From contig NC_081412.1 in assembly GCF_030272615.1 (NCBI RefSeq), positions 96,969,796 through 97,033,795 on the forward strand: 64,000 nt of DNA, written 5' to 3'. The DNA comes from Cryptomeria japonica. Its lineage: Eukaryota > Streptophyta > Pinopsida > Cupressales > Cupressaceae. The position numbers and the translations under genes are program-made. The notes below the pieces were generated by a model. That model was given only the letters and a program-made list of their open reading frames with translations, made no database searches and was not told the origin of the DNA. Below are positions 31,481-43,352 of this stretch, piece after piece; position 1 is the first letter of the stretch, and every line of letters begins with the position of its first letter.

Positions 31481-33070
31481 ACCTTCTTTTGGAAACCTGG
31501 GGGCAGGATTCCTGTATAGTTCATTGCCTTCCATCAGCTATGTTTTTCTTTCTCTCCTGGTCCCTGTGCCATTTCATAGTTTTACATCCCAATGGAGATT
31601 TGGATACACCAATATCAGCCTTGGATCTGGTCCTAGTTTTCACCCCATTAAGGCATCTTGCCTTCTTGTTTTTCTTTTTTCCATTCCTTGTTATTTCTTC
31701 CTCATGCTCCTCTCTGGGCTCTTCTTTCTTATTACTCCATAGTTCTCCTCTTTTCTGGGATTATGTGGGCGTATCAACTCCAATATTCTAGAATAATTCA
31801 TTTAGATTAACCTTAGGCGATCCAAACTTGTTATTCCTTCCAAGTTTAATTTCATGTTCTTCAAATTCATTTAGGCACTGTTCATCTCTTTTTGAAACTT
31901 GAGGGGCCTCATGATGAGATTCAGTGACATTCTCAATCTCACCATCTTCAAGTGTCTCTTCACTGATAGCATTCTCCTCCTCCTGAGTCTGTAGAGCCTC
32001 AAAAGTATTGACTATTTTGATTTCAAACTCCTTGATTTCATTCTTTTTATCTTCCTTCAAAGGGGGATTCTTAAGAGGGTCATTTCTATCTCCTTCTGAT
32101 AGGTCTAGTATGTTACCAGGACTTCCACTTCTTCCTTCCACTTTATTACCTTCCCTATTATTATTCTTTTCTTTCCAAACCTGTTTGTGGGTGTCAACCG
32201 TCACATGTTTTTTAGGGTTACTAGGGCAGGCCTTAGCCCAGTGACCAGCTTTTTTACAAGAAAATCACACAAAGGGGAGTGACTCGAACTCTATTGTTTG
32301 TTCCCATAATCCAAGTTTGGAACTTATATCAATAGAACTAGGAAGATCCATCTTCTACAAAATATTGACACAGATGAGCATATAAACCAGTCTTTTCGAG
32401 TTGCGGTCATTGGATCTATCGCAACAAGCTCCCCAAAGGAGTTTGCAATTCCTGAGAATACATCCTCAACCCAAAATTCCATCGGCAAGCCTGGCAGCCT
32501 TACCCAGACCAGAGCAAATTCAAAGAAGGAATCATTGAGTTCCATGTTAGGAGACCATTTTCTCATAGATAAAGAGGATTTACCAAACATCCAAGGGCCA
32601 CCGCTTAAAGCTGCTTCCATATCTTCCCCACAAGATAAGGAGAAAACAAAAAAACCTCTAAACAAGGCAGAAACATCAACCTGACCTTTCATCCTCCATT
32701 TTCTCTTAACAAAATACCTAACATCCTCAATATTGGGTTGTGGTCCAACAAACTTCCCCACCAAAGAGAAAGCCATTAAAGAAATGCTATCATCGATAAC
32801 CAAATCTAGAATGGAAATAGCAAGTTTACCCATTTTTCTATCAGATATGTCTTTCACAAAGGGAAAGGATGATTTACCAGTTGGTTTTCCAGTTGATTTC
32901 TTTGTAAAGAGACTACTCCAAGGTTTGAGGGCTTGCACCTCCTTAATCTTTTCTGAGTCAACTTTCATAGCCTTGGAATCCAATTTTGGGGAATCTATCA
33001 TCTTTTTGTGGTCAGGAGGAGGGTCCCATTGCCATGGGTCACCATCCGATCTCCCATCCTCATCATCCAT
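31481..33070 (-). pseudogene. L1-a ORF1 (DUF4283-like, zinc knuckle)
   Basis: From the ATG at 33070 an N-terminal frame to 32324 contains the plant LINE ORF1/DUF4283 signature (KWRMKGQVDVSALFRGFFVF, GGPWMFGKSSLSMRKW, ALVWVRLPGLPMEFW). After a frame change it continues with a zinc knuckle FSCKKAGHWAKAC (about 32263-32225), whose first Cys position is a TGA (32267-32265), then an acidic C-terminal part (32204-31788). It would bind LINE RNA. The region 31787-31481 before ORF2 holds no further domain. Confidence 0.8.
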
Positions 33071-33080
33071 TGCTTGTCCT

Positions 33081-33097
33081 TATTTCTTGCTTATGTT
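33081..33097. repeat. Target-site duplication of L1-a, right copy
   Basis: Identical to 4890-4906; the copia RT frame resumes from here. Confidence 0.93.
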
Positions 33098-34306
33098 GCT
33101 TACAAAGATTTCTCAGTGTATCAAATGGATGTCAAGTTAGCCTTTCTTAATGGTGAGTTGGAATAGGAAGTTTATATTGAGCAACCAGATGGATTTCAGT
33201 TGACAAATCAGGGAGATATGGTTTACAGATTGAAGAAAGCACTGTATGGATTGAAGCAAGCCCCAAGAGCTTGGTATGCCAGATTGGATAAGTATTTGAT
33301 GAAGCTTGAATTCAATAAAGGTACTGTTGATAGTAATATTTACTTCAAGATCGATAATGATAACATCTTAATTGTTGGAGTATTTGTTGATGACATTATT
33401 TTTGGAGGGAATGATAGTTTGTGCAAGAATTTTGTTGATGATATGCAAAATGAGTTTGAAATGTCTATGATTGGTGAAATGAAATTCGTTTTGGGATTGT
33501 AAATTACTCATTTGGATAAATGTATTTTTATATCTCAGTCCAAGTATGCGAAGGAATTGTTGAATAAATTTGGTTTAGATGATTCAAAGGTAGTTGGTAC
33601 ACCTATGGTGACCAAATGCAAGTTGACAAAGGATGATGATTATCTGTAAGCAAATAAAACCAAATACAAATCTATGATTGGTGGATTGTTATATTTGACT
33701 CAGACTAGATGATATATTATGAATAATGTGTGTCGTGTTCCTAGATTTCAAGTTGATCCTAAGGAATCTCATGTTGTAGCTATGAAAAGGATTTTTTGAT
33801 ATTTGAAAGGGACAATTGATTTTGGTTTGTGGTATCCTAGGGATGAAAAATTTTACTTTGAGTGATTTTACCGATGTTGATTGGGTAGGTGATGTTGATG
33901 ACCAAAAGAGTACTAGTGGTGGTGCATTTTTTCTAGGTAAGAGATTGGTTTCTTGGATGAGTAAGAAGCAAAATGTTATTTCTTTATCTACTGCAGAAGC
34001 TAAATATATTGTTGCTGCTAACAATAGTACTCAGGTGATGTGGATGAAGCAGATGTTGAAGGATATCAAATTGGTTTTTATGAGGCTACTGCTATATACT
34101 GTGATAATTCAAGTGTTATCAACATTTCTAAGAATTTGGTGTTGCATTCAAAAACTAAGCATATATCAATCAAGTTTCATTTCTTGAGAGAAAAGATGAA
34201 TGAGAAGGAAGTCAGATTGGAGTATGTATCTATAAAGGAAAAATTTGTAGATATCTTCATGAAGCCTTTGCCTAAAGATAATTTGAGTATCTCAAAGAGA
34301 AGCTAG
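33098..34306 (+). pseudogene. Cop2 RT C-terminal part and RNase H
   Basis: Continues the RT split at 4906: QMDVKLAFLNGELE (33128), LKKALYGLKQAPRAW (33230), the catalytic VFVDDIIFGG (33380), MIGEMKFVLGL, then RNase H with DVDDQKSTSGGAFFLGK (33892), SWMSKKQNVISLSTAEAK (33952) and CDNSSVINISKN (about 34099). The conserved STAEAEY is STAEAKY, a Glu-to-Lys change. Stops at 33163, 33500, 33648, 33710 and 33799 and frame changes near 33840 and 34070 make it a pseudogene. Confidence 0.88.
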
Positions 34307-34695
34307 GGGTAATTTTCCCTCCTGATGATAACTAAGATGCATGGATTTGCATCTGTCTGGTGGATTTCATAGAGATATCTTGTGATCCAAATTGATGAGT
34401 GTTGGATACTACTCAAGGGGAGTAGTCAATGTGGTGGTTCAGATGTTCATATTTGTGAGTTATTTCTAAGGGTAAGTGAATCATGTTTTGCATATGTGCC
34501 TTTTGCATTGATGTCAAAGGGGGAGAGAGTCATGTGAAAAACTATGGAGGAGAGAGAGCTATGTGAAAAACCTGTGTGCATGATCTCATGGGGGGATTGT
34601 TGAGAGTTTTATGAAGATTGTTGGTAGTTGAATTTTTTCCTTGCATTGATTATTTTTCAAATTCATATGTTGTCATCAATGCCAAAGGGGGGTAG
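34307..34695 (+). other. Cop2 3' untranslated region and polypurine tract
   Basis: Non-coding. A first purine-rich tract (GATGTCAAAGGGGGAGAGAG, about 34511) and the LTR-proximal one, GCCAAAGGGGGGTAG at 34681-34695, directly before the LTR. Confidence 0.8.
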
Positions 34696-36053
34696 TGTTG
34701 GATATTGTTGATAAGTTTGTTGGAATGATGTGTTGTCATTGATATCAACATATTCCTCTGTGTTTCAATGTTGCATTCAGATTAAATGAGTTGGTTTGGC
34801 CAATGTGTTGCAGATGAGTTGATGAGGATTAAAGGGTTTTGAGATAAGTATCTCTAGATTATTCAGCTAAATTTTTAGAGGTCTGCATGGTGATTTGATC
34901 AAGTTATGAGATCTGGTATTGCGGTTGGTTTATCTATTATTTGTGTTGATCAGTGTTTTGGATGTTGCTTTACATTGCTCCACATTTCAATATATTAGTT
35001 TGTGGATTTGACAGTGTGTTTTGGAAATCCAGGTGTGTCCTCAATTCAGATGGTTTATGATTTGGAGGTCCGCAAGTGAATCTTTTAGTTTGACAGTCAG
35101 TTCAATTAGTGTTCTTGAGGTTTGGTATAATGATGATGGAGATTCTAGTAAGTGGTGATGTTTTGGTTGTTGTTGTGGTAATTCATGATGCTTGTGGATG
35201 TTTCTAGATCATGCCCTATCCATTTTGATGGTATGTGTTGATCATTGTGTGCGTTATTGATGATTTTCTTGATCCGATGGTGTTTTTCATGTTCTTGGTT
35301 GACATCATGATTGTAGCATGTTACCGATGTTCGAGGCATAATTATTGAAGGTGTTTCTTGTTCGAAGTGTTGATTTAGGTTCATCCTATGTCTTAGTCAA
35401 CATTATTTTGGTCTACATGTAATGTTGTAGGATGTGTTGTTATAGCTTTATAATTTGTGATGTGTGTTGAGCTGACCTTTAAATATAGGTGGATGATCTA
35501 TATAAATATATGTAATAATCATATGAGAGATGTATCTGCAATTGTATCTGAATGTATGTGATTGGATAAGTGCGAACAAATGTTTTGATCTTTCAGAAGT
35601 GTGAAGAAGTGTGGCAGAAGAGATCAGACTGTATGCTTAACTGGATCTATAACCAGGCATGAGGAGATGTTATTTCATCAGTTCATGATCTTCGAGATGT
35701 AATCCGAATGTTTTTGTAAGACATTGAGTCTTCCCAAGAGATGTAGCCCTTCTTGTTATGTGATTTGAGCAGTGAGCTCTAGGCAGTGTGCATGAATGTA
35801 TGTGCATTCCCCATTGTAATATTTCATATACTTCTAATAGGGTATCATCTCATTGTGGGTAGGTTCCCACCGTGGTTTTTCCCTTAACAGGGTTTTCCAC
35901 GTCAAAAATCTCGGTGTTATGTGTGATTGAGGTGGTTTTCATTTGTGCTTTCATTGTTAATTATTAGATATGAAGTTGTGTTTGAGTTGTGTAAAGTTTT
36001 TAAGCAAACTAATTCACCCCTCCCCCTCTCAGTTTGTTGTGTTGTTGCCAACA
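34696..36053 (+). repeat. 3' LTR of Cop2 (1358 bp)
   Basis: Starts TGTTGGATATTG and ends TTGCCAACA, with perfect TGTTGG/CCAACA termini and a polypurine tract upstream. It has the inner cassette CCACCGTGGTTTTTCCC and a pyrimidine-rich end shared with the Cop1 and permuted-copia LTRs. The right flank is CATAG within Cop3 coding sequence. Confidence 0.9.
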
Positions 36054-37719
36054 CATAGATCTACAAGACATAGATAACCACCTAAAAGGTATTCACCTAA
36101 TGATTGGAGATGTATTTTTTCTTTGAATATTGATATGGATGAACCTAGATTTGAGAAGAGGCAATAGGTATGAATGATGTAGAATCCTAGAATATTTCTA
36201 TGGAAGAAAAAATGACAACTTTGAAAAAGAATGATACATGGGATCTTGTACCATTGCCTGAAGGATGAAGCCTATTGGTTGCAAGTGGGTGTTCAAGAAA
36301 AAGATTGGTTCATATGTAAGCATTGAGAACTATAAAGCAAGGTTGGTTGCAAAAGGCTACTCTCAGTTTGAGGGTGTTGATTATGGTGAGGTATTTTCTC
36401 CTGTTGCAAAAATGACATCCACTATATTTTTGCTTCTTATTGTTGTTGTTTATGATTTAGAGGTTGAGCAAATGGATGTGAAAATTTCTTTCCTTCATGG
36501 TGATTTGGAGGAGGATATTTATATGATATAGCCAAAGCACTATGTGGTGAAAGGTAAAAGTAATTTGGTTTGTAAATTGAAGAAATTTTTGTATGGCCTC
36601 AAATAGAGTCCTAGGATGTGGTACCAAAAATTTGATGCATATGTGTTGAGTTTGGGATTTGAGAATTCTAAATTAGATCAGTGTGTTTATTATAAATCTG
36701 ATGGTGATCATTTCATGTACATTGCATTATATGTTGATGATATGTTATTAATTGGTAAAGGGAAAGGTATGATTTCAGAACTAAAGTCTTGGCTTGCTGC
36801 TAAATTTGAAATGAAAGATCTTGGTGCAGTGAAACACATTCTAAGGATGGAAATTAGAAGAGATAGAGTGAACAGAAAGCTATGGATAGGTTAGAGTAAG
36901 TATGTGAATTCAGTATTATAGAGGTTCAACATGCAGGACTATAGACCATTATGTGTTCCCTTCACAGTTGGAATAAAATTATCCATTTCATATTGTCCTA
37001 CATATCCATTAGAGATGAAAGACATGAGTAGATTTCCTTACCAGAGTGCAGTCAAAATTTTGATGTATGCTATGGCCTGTACTAGACCAGAAATTGCCCA
37101 AGCAGTGGGAGTTTTTTCTAGATATATGTCTAATCCTGGTAGAGTTCATTGGGATGCAATCAAAAGAGTCTTTAGATATTTGAAGGGTACCTCAAAGTAT
37201 TCTTTGTGTTATCATGGTAATTTGGTTGGAGACATGATTTCCCTTGATATTCATGGTTATGTGGATTCAAACTAGGCATGTGATATTGATGTCAGAAGAT
37301 CCATTGATGCTTATGTGTTTAATTTATTTGGTGGTGCAATTAGTTGGATGAGTAAGCAACAGGTTGTGGTTGCTTTCTCCACTACGGAAGAAGAGTATAT
37401 GGTAGCTACCAATGCTTGTAAAGAAGCCATTTGGATTAAAAGACCATGTTTAGATAATGGAATAAAACAAGGTGCATTGATAGTTTATTATAACAGTCAG
37501 AGTGTGATATGCCTAGCTAAGAACCTAACATTTCATGCTCAAACCAAGCACATTGATGTTCAGTATTATTTTGTCAAAGATATAGTCGAAGATGGTAGGG
37601 TGAAGATGGTTAAGGTAGAGACTTTGATGAATGTTGCAGATTATATAACTAAGCATGTGAGCACAGAAAAGTTCAGATGGTGTTCAGAGTATATGGGCCT
37701 CATGGCCCCTAGCAATTAA
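36054..37719 (+). pseudogene. Cop3 RT and RNase H (copia), 5' part outside window
   Basis: A second copia pol, interrupted by Cop2 in its integrase-RT linker. RT: CKWVFKKKIG (36277), ARLVAKGYSQFEGVDYGEVF, QMDVKISFLHGDLEEDIYMI (about 36470), WYQKFDAYVLSLGFE, catalytic ALYVDDMLLIGKG (36724), KDLGAVKHILRMEI. RNase H: SWMSKQQVVVAFSTTEEEYMV (37342), HIDVQYYFVKD (37549) and VADYITKHVS. The stops at 36529, 36603, 36892 and 37273 are single codons, so this copy is less decayed than Cop2. The earlier coding part should lie left of the window. Confidence 0.88.
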
Positions 37720-37773
37720 ATTATTATGTTGATACTCCCTTTGCTCTTGCAATGTTTTCGACAAGTGGGAGAA

Positions 37774-38663
37774 TATTGGGAAAATGGTGTCTCAACCTTG
37801 CATTTGCATGAGGTTACTATTTAAAGTAATTTTTAGTTTGAACATAAAATGGTGTGAAATTCTCCCTGAAGCTTCTGGTTGGCTAGATAAGCATACTGGT
37901 AAATTTCCATCGCAAGATCATAGCTAGTTTTGAAGATAATAAAGTTTTCATTTTTGGAGGGTGTGATGAAAGGTTTAAAATTAATTTTGAGGACTTTAGA
38001 GGCTTCAAAAAACCTTGAAATAGGCATAAATAGCATAGTGATTTACGAGGTGATAGAGCACTTCGCGGGATTTCCAATGCTTCAAATGGTTTGTCAGTCG
38101 GACACATGGTTCACAAGTTATGGCCTCCGGAAGTTTGGACTCCTGAAATAGGAAATATAAATTGCATTAGACACGTAAATGAGCTATAAAAGGGAGGAAC
38201 ACATGTTGATGTGTGTTTTGACACACCATAGGGAATCTAGAATAGAGATAAGGTTGGATCTACTTTAGTGGGTTGTTTTAGCCCATGGTTTTGTAATATT
38301 GTTTGACAGTTTCTTGTATTGTATCTCTTATATATGAGGTTTGTGAGATAGAGGTTATGTGTAAGAGTCTTATGGCTATTGAGTTACCTCTGAATCTCTA
38401 ATTAGTGGTACTTCTGTGAAGAGCTTTCTCTACAAGTATATTGTAATCTGTTATTGATTGTTGAATAATATATTAAGTTGTTTTTGGAGTGTGGGTTTTT
38501 TCTCCCGAAAGGGTTTTCACCGTGTTGTTGTGTTGTGGTATGCATGATATTTTTATATTTATGTTAAGTTTCTATAACTGTTGTAATGATTTGTAAAAAA
38601 AAATTCATTACCCTCCTTTCAAGGTTAGTGTAGGAGGTTGTTTCGCTATTTAACTTCCTTACA
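37774..38663 (+). repeat. 3' LTR of Cop3 (about 890 bp)
   Basis: Begins TATTGGGAAAATGG after the purine tract (probably decayed from TGTTGGG) and likely ends at CTTACA 38663. It holds the cassette GTGTGGGTTTTTTCTCCCG near 38490. Edges are inferred, as there is no second LTR to compare. Confidence 0.55.
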
Positions 38664-38993
38664 ATTATGACTATGTATTGTGATGTATTCTAAGAGTCTC
38701 ATATCTATTGAGTTGCCTTTGGATCTCTGTTGGTAATACTCCTATTAGTATCTTTCTTTTCAAGTATATTGTAATCTATTGTTGATTTTTGAATCATATT
38801 GGGTGACTTTTGGAGTGTGGGTTTTTTCCTCCCAAAAGGGTTTTCCCCATGTAAATTACTATGTTGTGGTATGCATATTATTTATATTTATTTTTGTTAA
38901 GTTTATGTAAATAATGTAAAGATCTAAAAAAAATTGCAATACCCTCTCAATATTAGTGTAGGAAGTTGTTCTGCTACCTGAACTTTCTTTCAG
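38664..38993 (+). repeat. Partial duplicate of the Cop3 LTR 3' half
   Basis: Repeats about 38355-38663 with moderate divergence (AGAGTCT-AT-TTGAGTT, CAAGTATATTGTAATCT, GAGTGTGGGTTTTTTC, GTTGTGGTATGCAT). Too diverged to be a very recent copy. Confidence 0.75.
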
Positions 38994-39472
38994 TTCCAAG
39001 ATAAGAAGAGGATAAAACTCTCTAATCAAGGAAGAGATAGTTGTAAAAGAGATCTTGCAACAATTTTAAAGGGATCCTAGTGAAGGATGCATGACTATTA
39101 ACAAGGGAGGAAGAGATCTTTTCCTAAAGACATCTACCTCTAAAAAGAGAGGACATCTTTAATAAAGATGATATCTTCAACTAAGAAGAGAAAGAGATAA
39201 AGAATGTCCACATTCCCTATTGCCAGGAGAGGGGATTCTTGATGAATGATTGCACACTTTCTATCACCAAGGTGTTAGAAGTACAGTTGTTGTTGTGCTA
39301 AAAGATCGACCTATTAATGTCTGATACAACCACTAGACTTATAGAATCTACAAGAGGTGGTTAAGCCATGTCACAAACCTGAGCACTGCACTGCACAACA
39401 CAAGGAGACTAAGGGTGAACACCTTGCCACAATTCCCCCAGTGCAAGTGAGGGGGTTTGAACCTATGACCCA
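38994..39472. other. Unassigned stretch next to Cop4
   Basis: Contains purine-rich sequence (AAGAGGAT, GAAGAGAT) and only short ORFs. The part just left of the Cop4 primer site (39360-39472) is probably Cop4 leader. No domain recognised. Confidence 0.5.
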
Positions 39473-39485
39473 GACTCTAATACCA
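39473..39485 (-). other. Primer binding site of Cop4
   Basis: The minus strand reads TGGTATTAGAGTC, matching the initiator-Met tRNA site apart from one transition, next to the LTR at 39488. Confidence 0.75.
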
Positions 39486-39487
39486 CT

Positions 39488-40673
39488 TGTTGAACCCAAG
39501 GAAGGACTAAGACTGGGGGGTAAACCAATCAAAAACAAAAATCAATGCAGCACATAAAAAATTAATCAACAACACATATCCAAAACATGAACACCAAGAT
39601 TTTCTACGTCAAAAACCCAAACTGGGAAAAACCACGTTGAGCACCTACCAACAAAATATATCCATTATGTATATCAGATTATAATGAAAAGAGCTCACTA
39701 CTCTGAACTTGCAAACCAAGGCTAACTTCTCTTAGGGAAAGATACAAGAGAGGACATGTAAACCTAAAACTAATAGCAATAGGACAATATACAAAAATGA
39801 TATGAAAAGAAGAATCTCCTGATCACAAATTTGTCCTTGAACTCTGCATCAAGCAACCAACACCAAGACACACAACTCAGACCTCAACTGCTAACACTCT
39901 ATCTCATATATGTGTCATAGTCTTAGCATAGCTTGCATATCATTCGAACACAACTCTTCTTCACTACTCTTCACGGAACCTCACTAACTATCTTCGTATC
40001 ATACATCTATACTCTGCACCTCATCTCTCACACTCAACTCAATCACATTCATCCTTAGATACAAGATAGATCATCAAATCTTGAACCAATTAGGCCTAAA
40101 CCAAAATAAACCTTTTGGACAAAAAACAGACATGCTAATCCACTCCAAGAGAAAGAGGGGACCAAAACACATCTTCCAAATATCAATTCATCGATTCGCA
40201 ATCACCAAAACATAAAAAATAACAAATCAACATGCTATGCATCCATATAAGCAATTAATGGTAAAAGTGTATCCCCCAATGCAAATAACTCTAATCCGGA
40301 TCTCCACACACTATGGTGAGACCACATAACACATCAAACATTCTTCCATAAATCATATCTAGACCAAATGATAGGTCTAACATAGAATATCACGAGTAGT
40401 TATGAATAATGGGCCACAACACCCAAAAAACACAATGATATTTTTGAACCATAGAACTATCATAACCACCATACCAAAACTATATCCAAATAAGATAATA
40501 ATGACAAACAACATTAGCAACACTTTCTGGACTTGAACACTTTCAAAACAACCAATATGACAACTGCATCACCAACACAATAAGATATATCTGGACCACA
40601 GACATTCTGGACCAACACCAATCCAGAAAAAGTTTGACATCAATGACAACCACATCAACACATACTTCCAATA
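39488..40673 (-). repeat. 5' LTR of Cop4 (1186 bp)
   Basis: On the plus strand it runs TGTTGAACCC ... CTTCCAATA; the outer end is probably a decayed CTTCCAACA. It has the copia cassette AACTGGGAAAAACCACGTTG near 39618 and abuts a primer site. Coding sequence of this element is not visible to the left. Confidence 0.75.
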
Positions 40674-43302
40674 TGAGGATAGAAAAGATATACAATTTTA
40701 AGAAAGGAAGAGGTCCTCAATTTCATGCAATAAAGAAAAACCACCACAAAACGTGCAACTCAACAAGGGGTAAATGGATCCTTAGGAAGGAGGAATGATT
40801 AGAAAACTACTCTTCCCCCCAATGTAGAGACAAGAATAAATAGGCTATTATATTTCTACCCAGTTATTATTTCACATAAAATTGTACCATCGTGAAGGGT
40901 AATGAGCCCCCAAGAAGTAAGCTACAAGTGTCACATAGTGAGGACCAACATAATAGGAAACAAGTGTTATGTATTAAGGGATGTGAAAAAGGTGCCACTT
41001 ATTGTCACTTTTCATTTGAATGATACCACAACCAATGGATTGTTGAATTTTACTCTTCAAAACTTGACATTTATTTGTGGAATGGCCATACATTTGATGA
41101 TATATAGAAACAAACAAAAAAAATCAAGATTTACTCTACATTTTATCCTTCATTTTGGCCAAGAGAGGGTAATCAATTTGGCTTGAACAAGGTCAAACAA
41201 AATACTCTTTTGTTTAGATAAAAAGTTAGGAGAAGAAGACATGTATGCATTGGACAATGGAGGAGGGGATGCTAACAAAGGAGGAGGTTGGAAACATAAA
41301 CCCTCTTTAGAAAAGTGTGATGTATATTTCTAAATGATCCTCAATACTTTATTGGACACATCCTAAACCATATCCATTCTATCCATGCTTAGAAATAATT
41401 TTGAAACCATTTCCATAATATTTTTCTAAATAAAATGTAGGAGTTTTGGTAGGTGTTGAAAAGTCAAGAGGAGAGCATTTACTGTTAGTTTTAATTAAGA
41501 TGAATTCTAAAGAGCCCAGATCATCATTAAGACATGTGTTATAGTAATAAGAGGTCAAAATGGACTTAGAAAAATATTGAACAAAAGAAACATTAGGGTC
41601 CTTTGAGGCTTGAGCTTCTTAAATTCAAGAGCTCTATATTCTCCACAAAGGAGGGTGTAAAATTGAATAAGCCTCATTTTTTCTCCAAGAAAACATTATA
41701 AATAGTATAATTTGTGTTATATAAAGGGACATGTTAAGACAACATATACATCCTACTCCCTTTCAACATTAGTATGCAATCTTGCATCACCCTCTAGTGT
41801 GTACATCTCATTTTTGTGAATGACCTTGACTATTCGATGAAGAGTAGAAGGACCACTTGCATAGCATGGGCGCATGGTCTACCTAGAAGAAGGTTACATG
41901 TAAGAGTATTGTTAATTACATGGATAGGTGTGGGTAAGATTGCAAGACCTAATTTAATAGGGAATGTAAATTTATACCTAAAAACTATCTACCAATATTA
42001 TCAAAGCCACGAATACAAAGAGAATTTGGTTGAATGAGGGAGGTGTCCACTTTGATCTTATGCAATAAGTCAATGATAAAAACATTAGGACCCAATCCAT
42101 TATAAACTATGGTAATTCTTATAGCAATAATATTAACAAGGATAATAATCATGCGGGGATCATAATGATTTTGAACTTCTAGGGGAGGTAACTTATGTTG
42201 TTTGAGCACAATATCTAGCTTTGTTTCATGCATATGATCAAGCAAGGTTTCTACATCATTAAATGTAGCATGAGCTGATACAACCACCTTCTATAAGGAT
42301 TCCTGGAGCATCTTATGGTACGTAGGTGAATTTTAAATCAAATCCAAAAGGAAGATCTTAGTCGAAGTAGCAAGAAGTTTCTCGACAAGATCATACTCCT
42401 TGATAACATGTTGTGAAAGAGGAGGGGTGGAGGAAGAAAATGTTGAGAACCGGGAAGAAAATTTTAATCTTTAATATTTTTTTAAGTGTTATATAATTGA
42501 GTTATTTCATGATGATCAATTTGTTCATTCATCCTACCTTTAACAATAATCACGATTTGTATTGAGATAGAAGGGCATCTTGACGAAGATGAACAACAAT
42601 TCAGGCTTCACATGACTTAAAACATGAATAGCATTGACTTAATTGGGCTCTTTTTTCTCCAAGAATTGATTTTTAGAAAGGAGAGAATCAATAAAATTTG
42701 TAATGATATCATCCTCTTGTTCCAAGGTATCCTCATGAGTGGGACAAACTTTGGGAGATGGATTAGCAATATCCAACAATGCTTCATCTCTAGGGGAGAT
42801 GTCATTTAGCTGCATGGAAGGTAAAGTGGTATTAATAAAGGTCTTTATGATATCATCCTCTTGCACTAAAATATCCATGTGAAAGAGGTACATTTTAGGA
42901 GAAGGATCAACATCATTCCTCAAAGCTTCATCCCTAGGAGGAATATTTTTGAAAGAAGTGTTAATAATATCTTCTTACACAAAAAAGTTTGCGTAGACAT
43001 GAGGATATTTAGGAGATGGATGGAGTGATACAAGGGAAGTTAAGCCACTATCATGTCTAGGAAATATATGCATCATAAAACTAACTAATTGAAAACATAA
43101 TGAAAACAAATTACTTTTTCAAATGATAACATATGCTAAATGCATGATATAAGTGACAACATTGTGCAATTTTAATGAATTTTTAACCAATGCAAGTACA
43201 TAAATAATAGATGAATGCGTCTAAATATAAAAAAAATCGTATTTATCTAAAACTAAAAAATAAAAAATTATTCAACTAGAAGACATGTCGGGTTCACCAA
43301 AA
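40674..43302 (-). pseudogene. GypE: decayed gypsy gag/protease region
   Basis: Read on the minus strand from the primer site. A region with the repeated motif HEDTLEQEDDIITNFID (42923-42639) is followed by a decayed form of the LIEQL..SLWDLIQ linker (about 42400-42320), then a protease remnant VYNGLGPNVFIIDLL with LIQPNSLCIRGFDN (42130-42030). The catalytic Asp of the VDNGSG motif in Tat-A is Tyr here. A finger-like YHQMYGHSTNKC follows at about 41105-41065. GypD has the same order. Many stops; no RT seen before the element is cut at 40674 by Cop4. Confidence 0.7.
43284..43302 (-). other. Primer binding site of GypE
   Basis: The reverse complement reads TTTTGGTGAACCCGACATG, one base different from the Tat-A site. 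Confidence 0.75.
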
Positions 43303-43352
43303 TGTAGTGTAGAGGAAATTGGGTTCATTAGTTTAAAAAAAAAAATTAGCAA
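43303..43352 (-). repeat. Stub of the GypE 5' LTR
   Basis: TGTAGTGTAGAGGAAATTGG is similar to the reverse complement of the GypD LTR end near 44806 (TGTAATGGATGGAAATAGGG). So this is the inner LTR end of the minus-strand element; the rest is replaced by GypD. The right border is approximate. Confidence 0.55.

Larger units (their letters stand above)
4907..33080 (-). mobile_element. L1-a: L1-type LINE, both ends present, split by a gypsy cluster
   Basis: A minus-strand non-LTR retrotransposon with its 5' end at 33080 and 3' end at 4907. It is flanked by a perfect 17-bp duplication and ends in an AATAAA-plus-A tail (read on the minus strand at 4918-4907). Order: ORF1 with zinc knuckle, ORF2 (endonuclease, RT, zf-RVT, RNase H), an extra downstream ORF, 3' UTR. 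Its own sequence is 27477-33080 plus 4907-7412; 7413-27471 is a later LTR-element cluster inserted in RNase H. It carries many stops. Confidence 0.9.
1997..36053 (+). mobile_element. Cop2: Ty1/copia element, heavily nested, 5' end outside window
   Basis: The coding order gag, protease, integrase, RT, RNase H is the Ty1/copia order. The copia parts are 1997-4906 and 33098-36053; everything between is the inserted LINE L1-a and its own insertions. The 3' LTR is 34696-36053 with a polypurine tract just before it. All domains carry stops or frameshifts, so the copy is dead. It is inserted in Cop3, whose RT sequence starts at 36054. The 5' LTR should lie left of the window beyond Cop1. Confidence 0.85.
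36054..38993 (+). mobile_element. Cop3: Ty1/copia element, 3' portion
   Basis: Contains the RT/RNase H end, a purine-rich tract (CAAGTGGGAGA, about 37762), an LTR and a partial LTR duplication. It is the host of the Cop2 insertion at 36053/36054. Confidence 0.75.
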
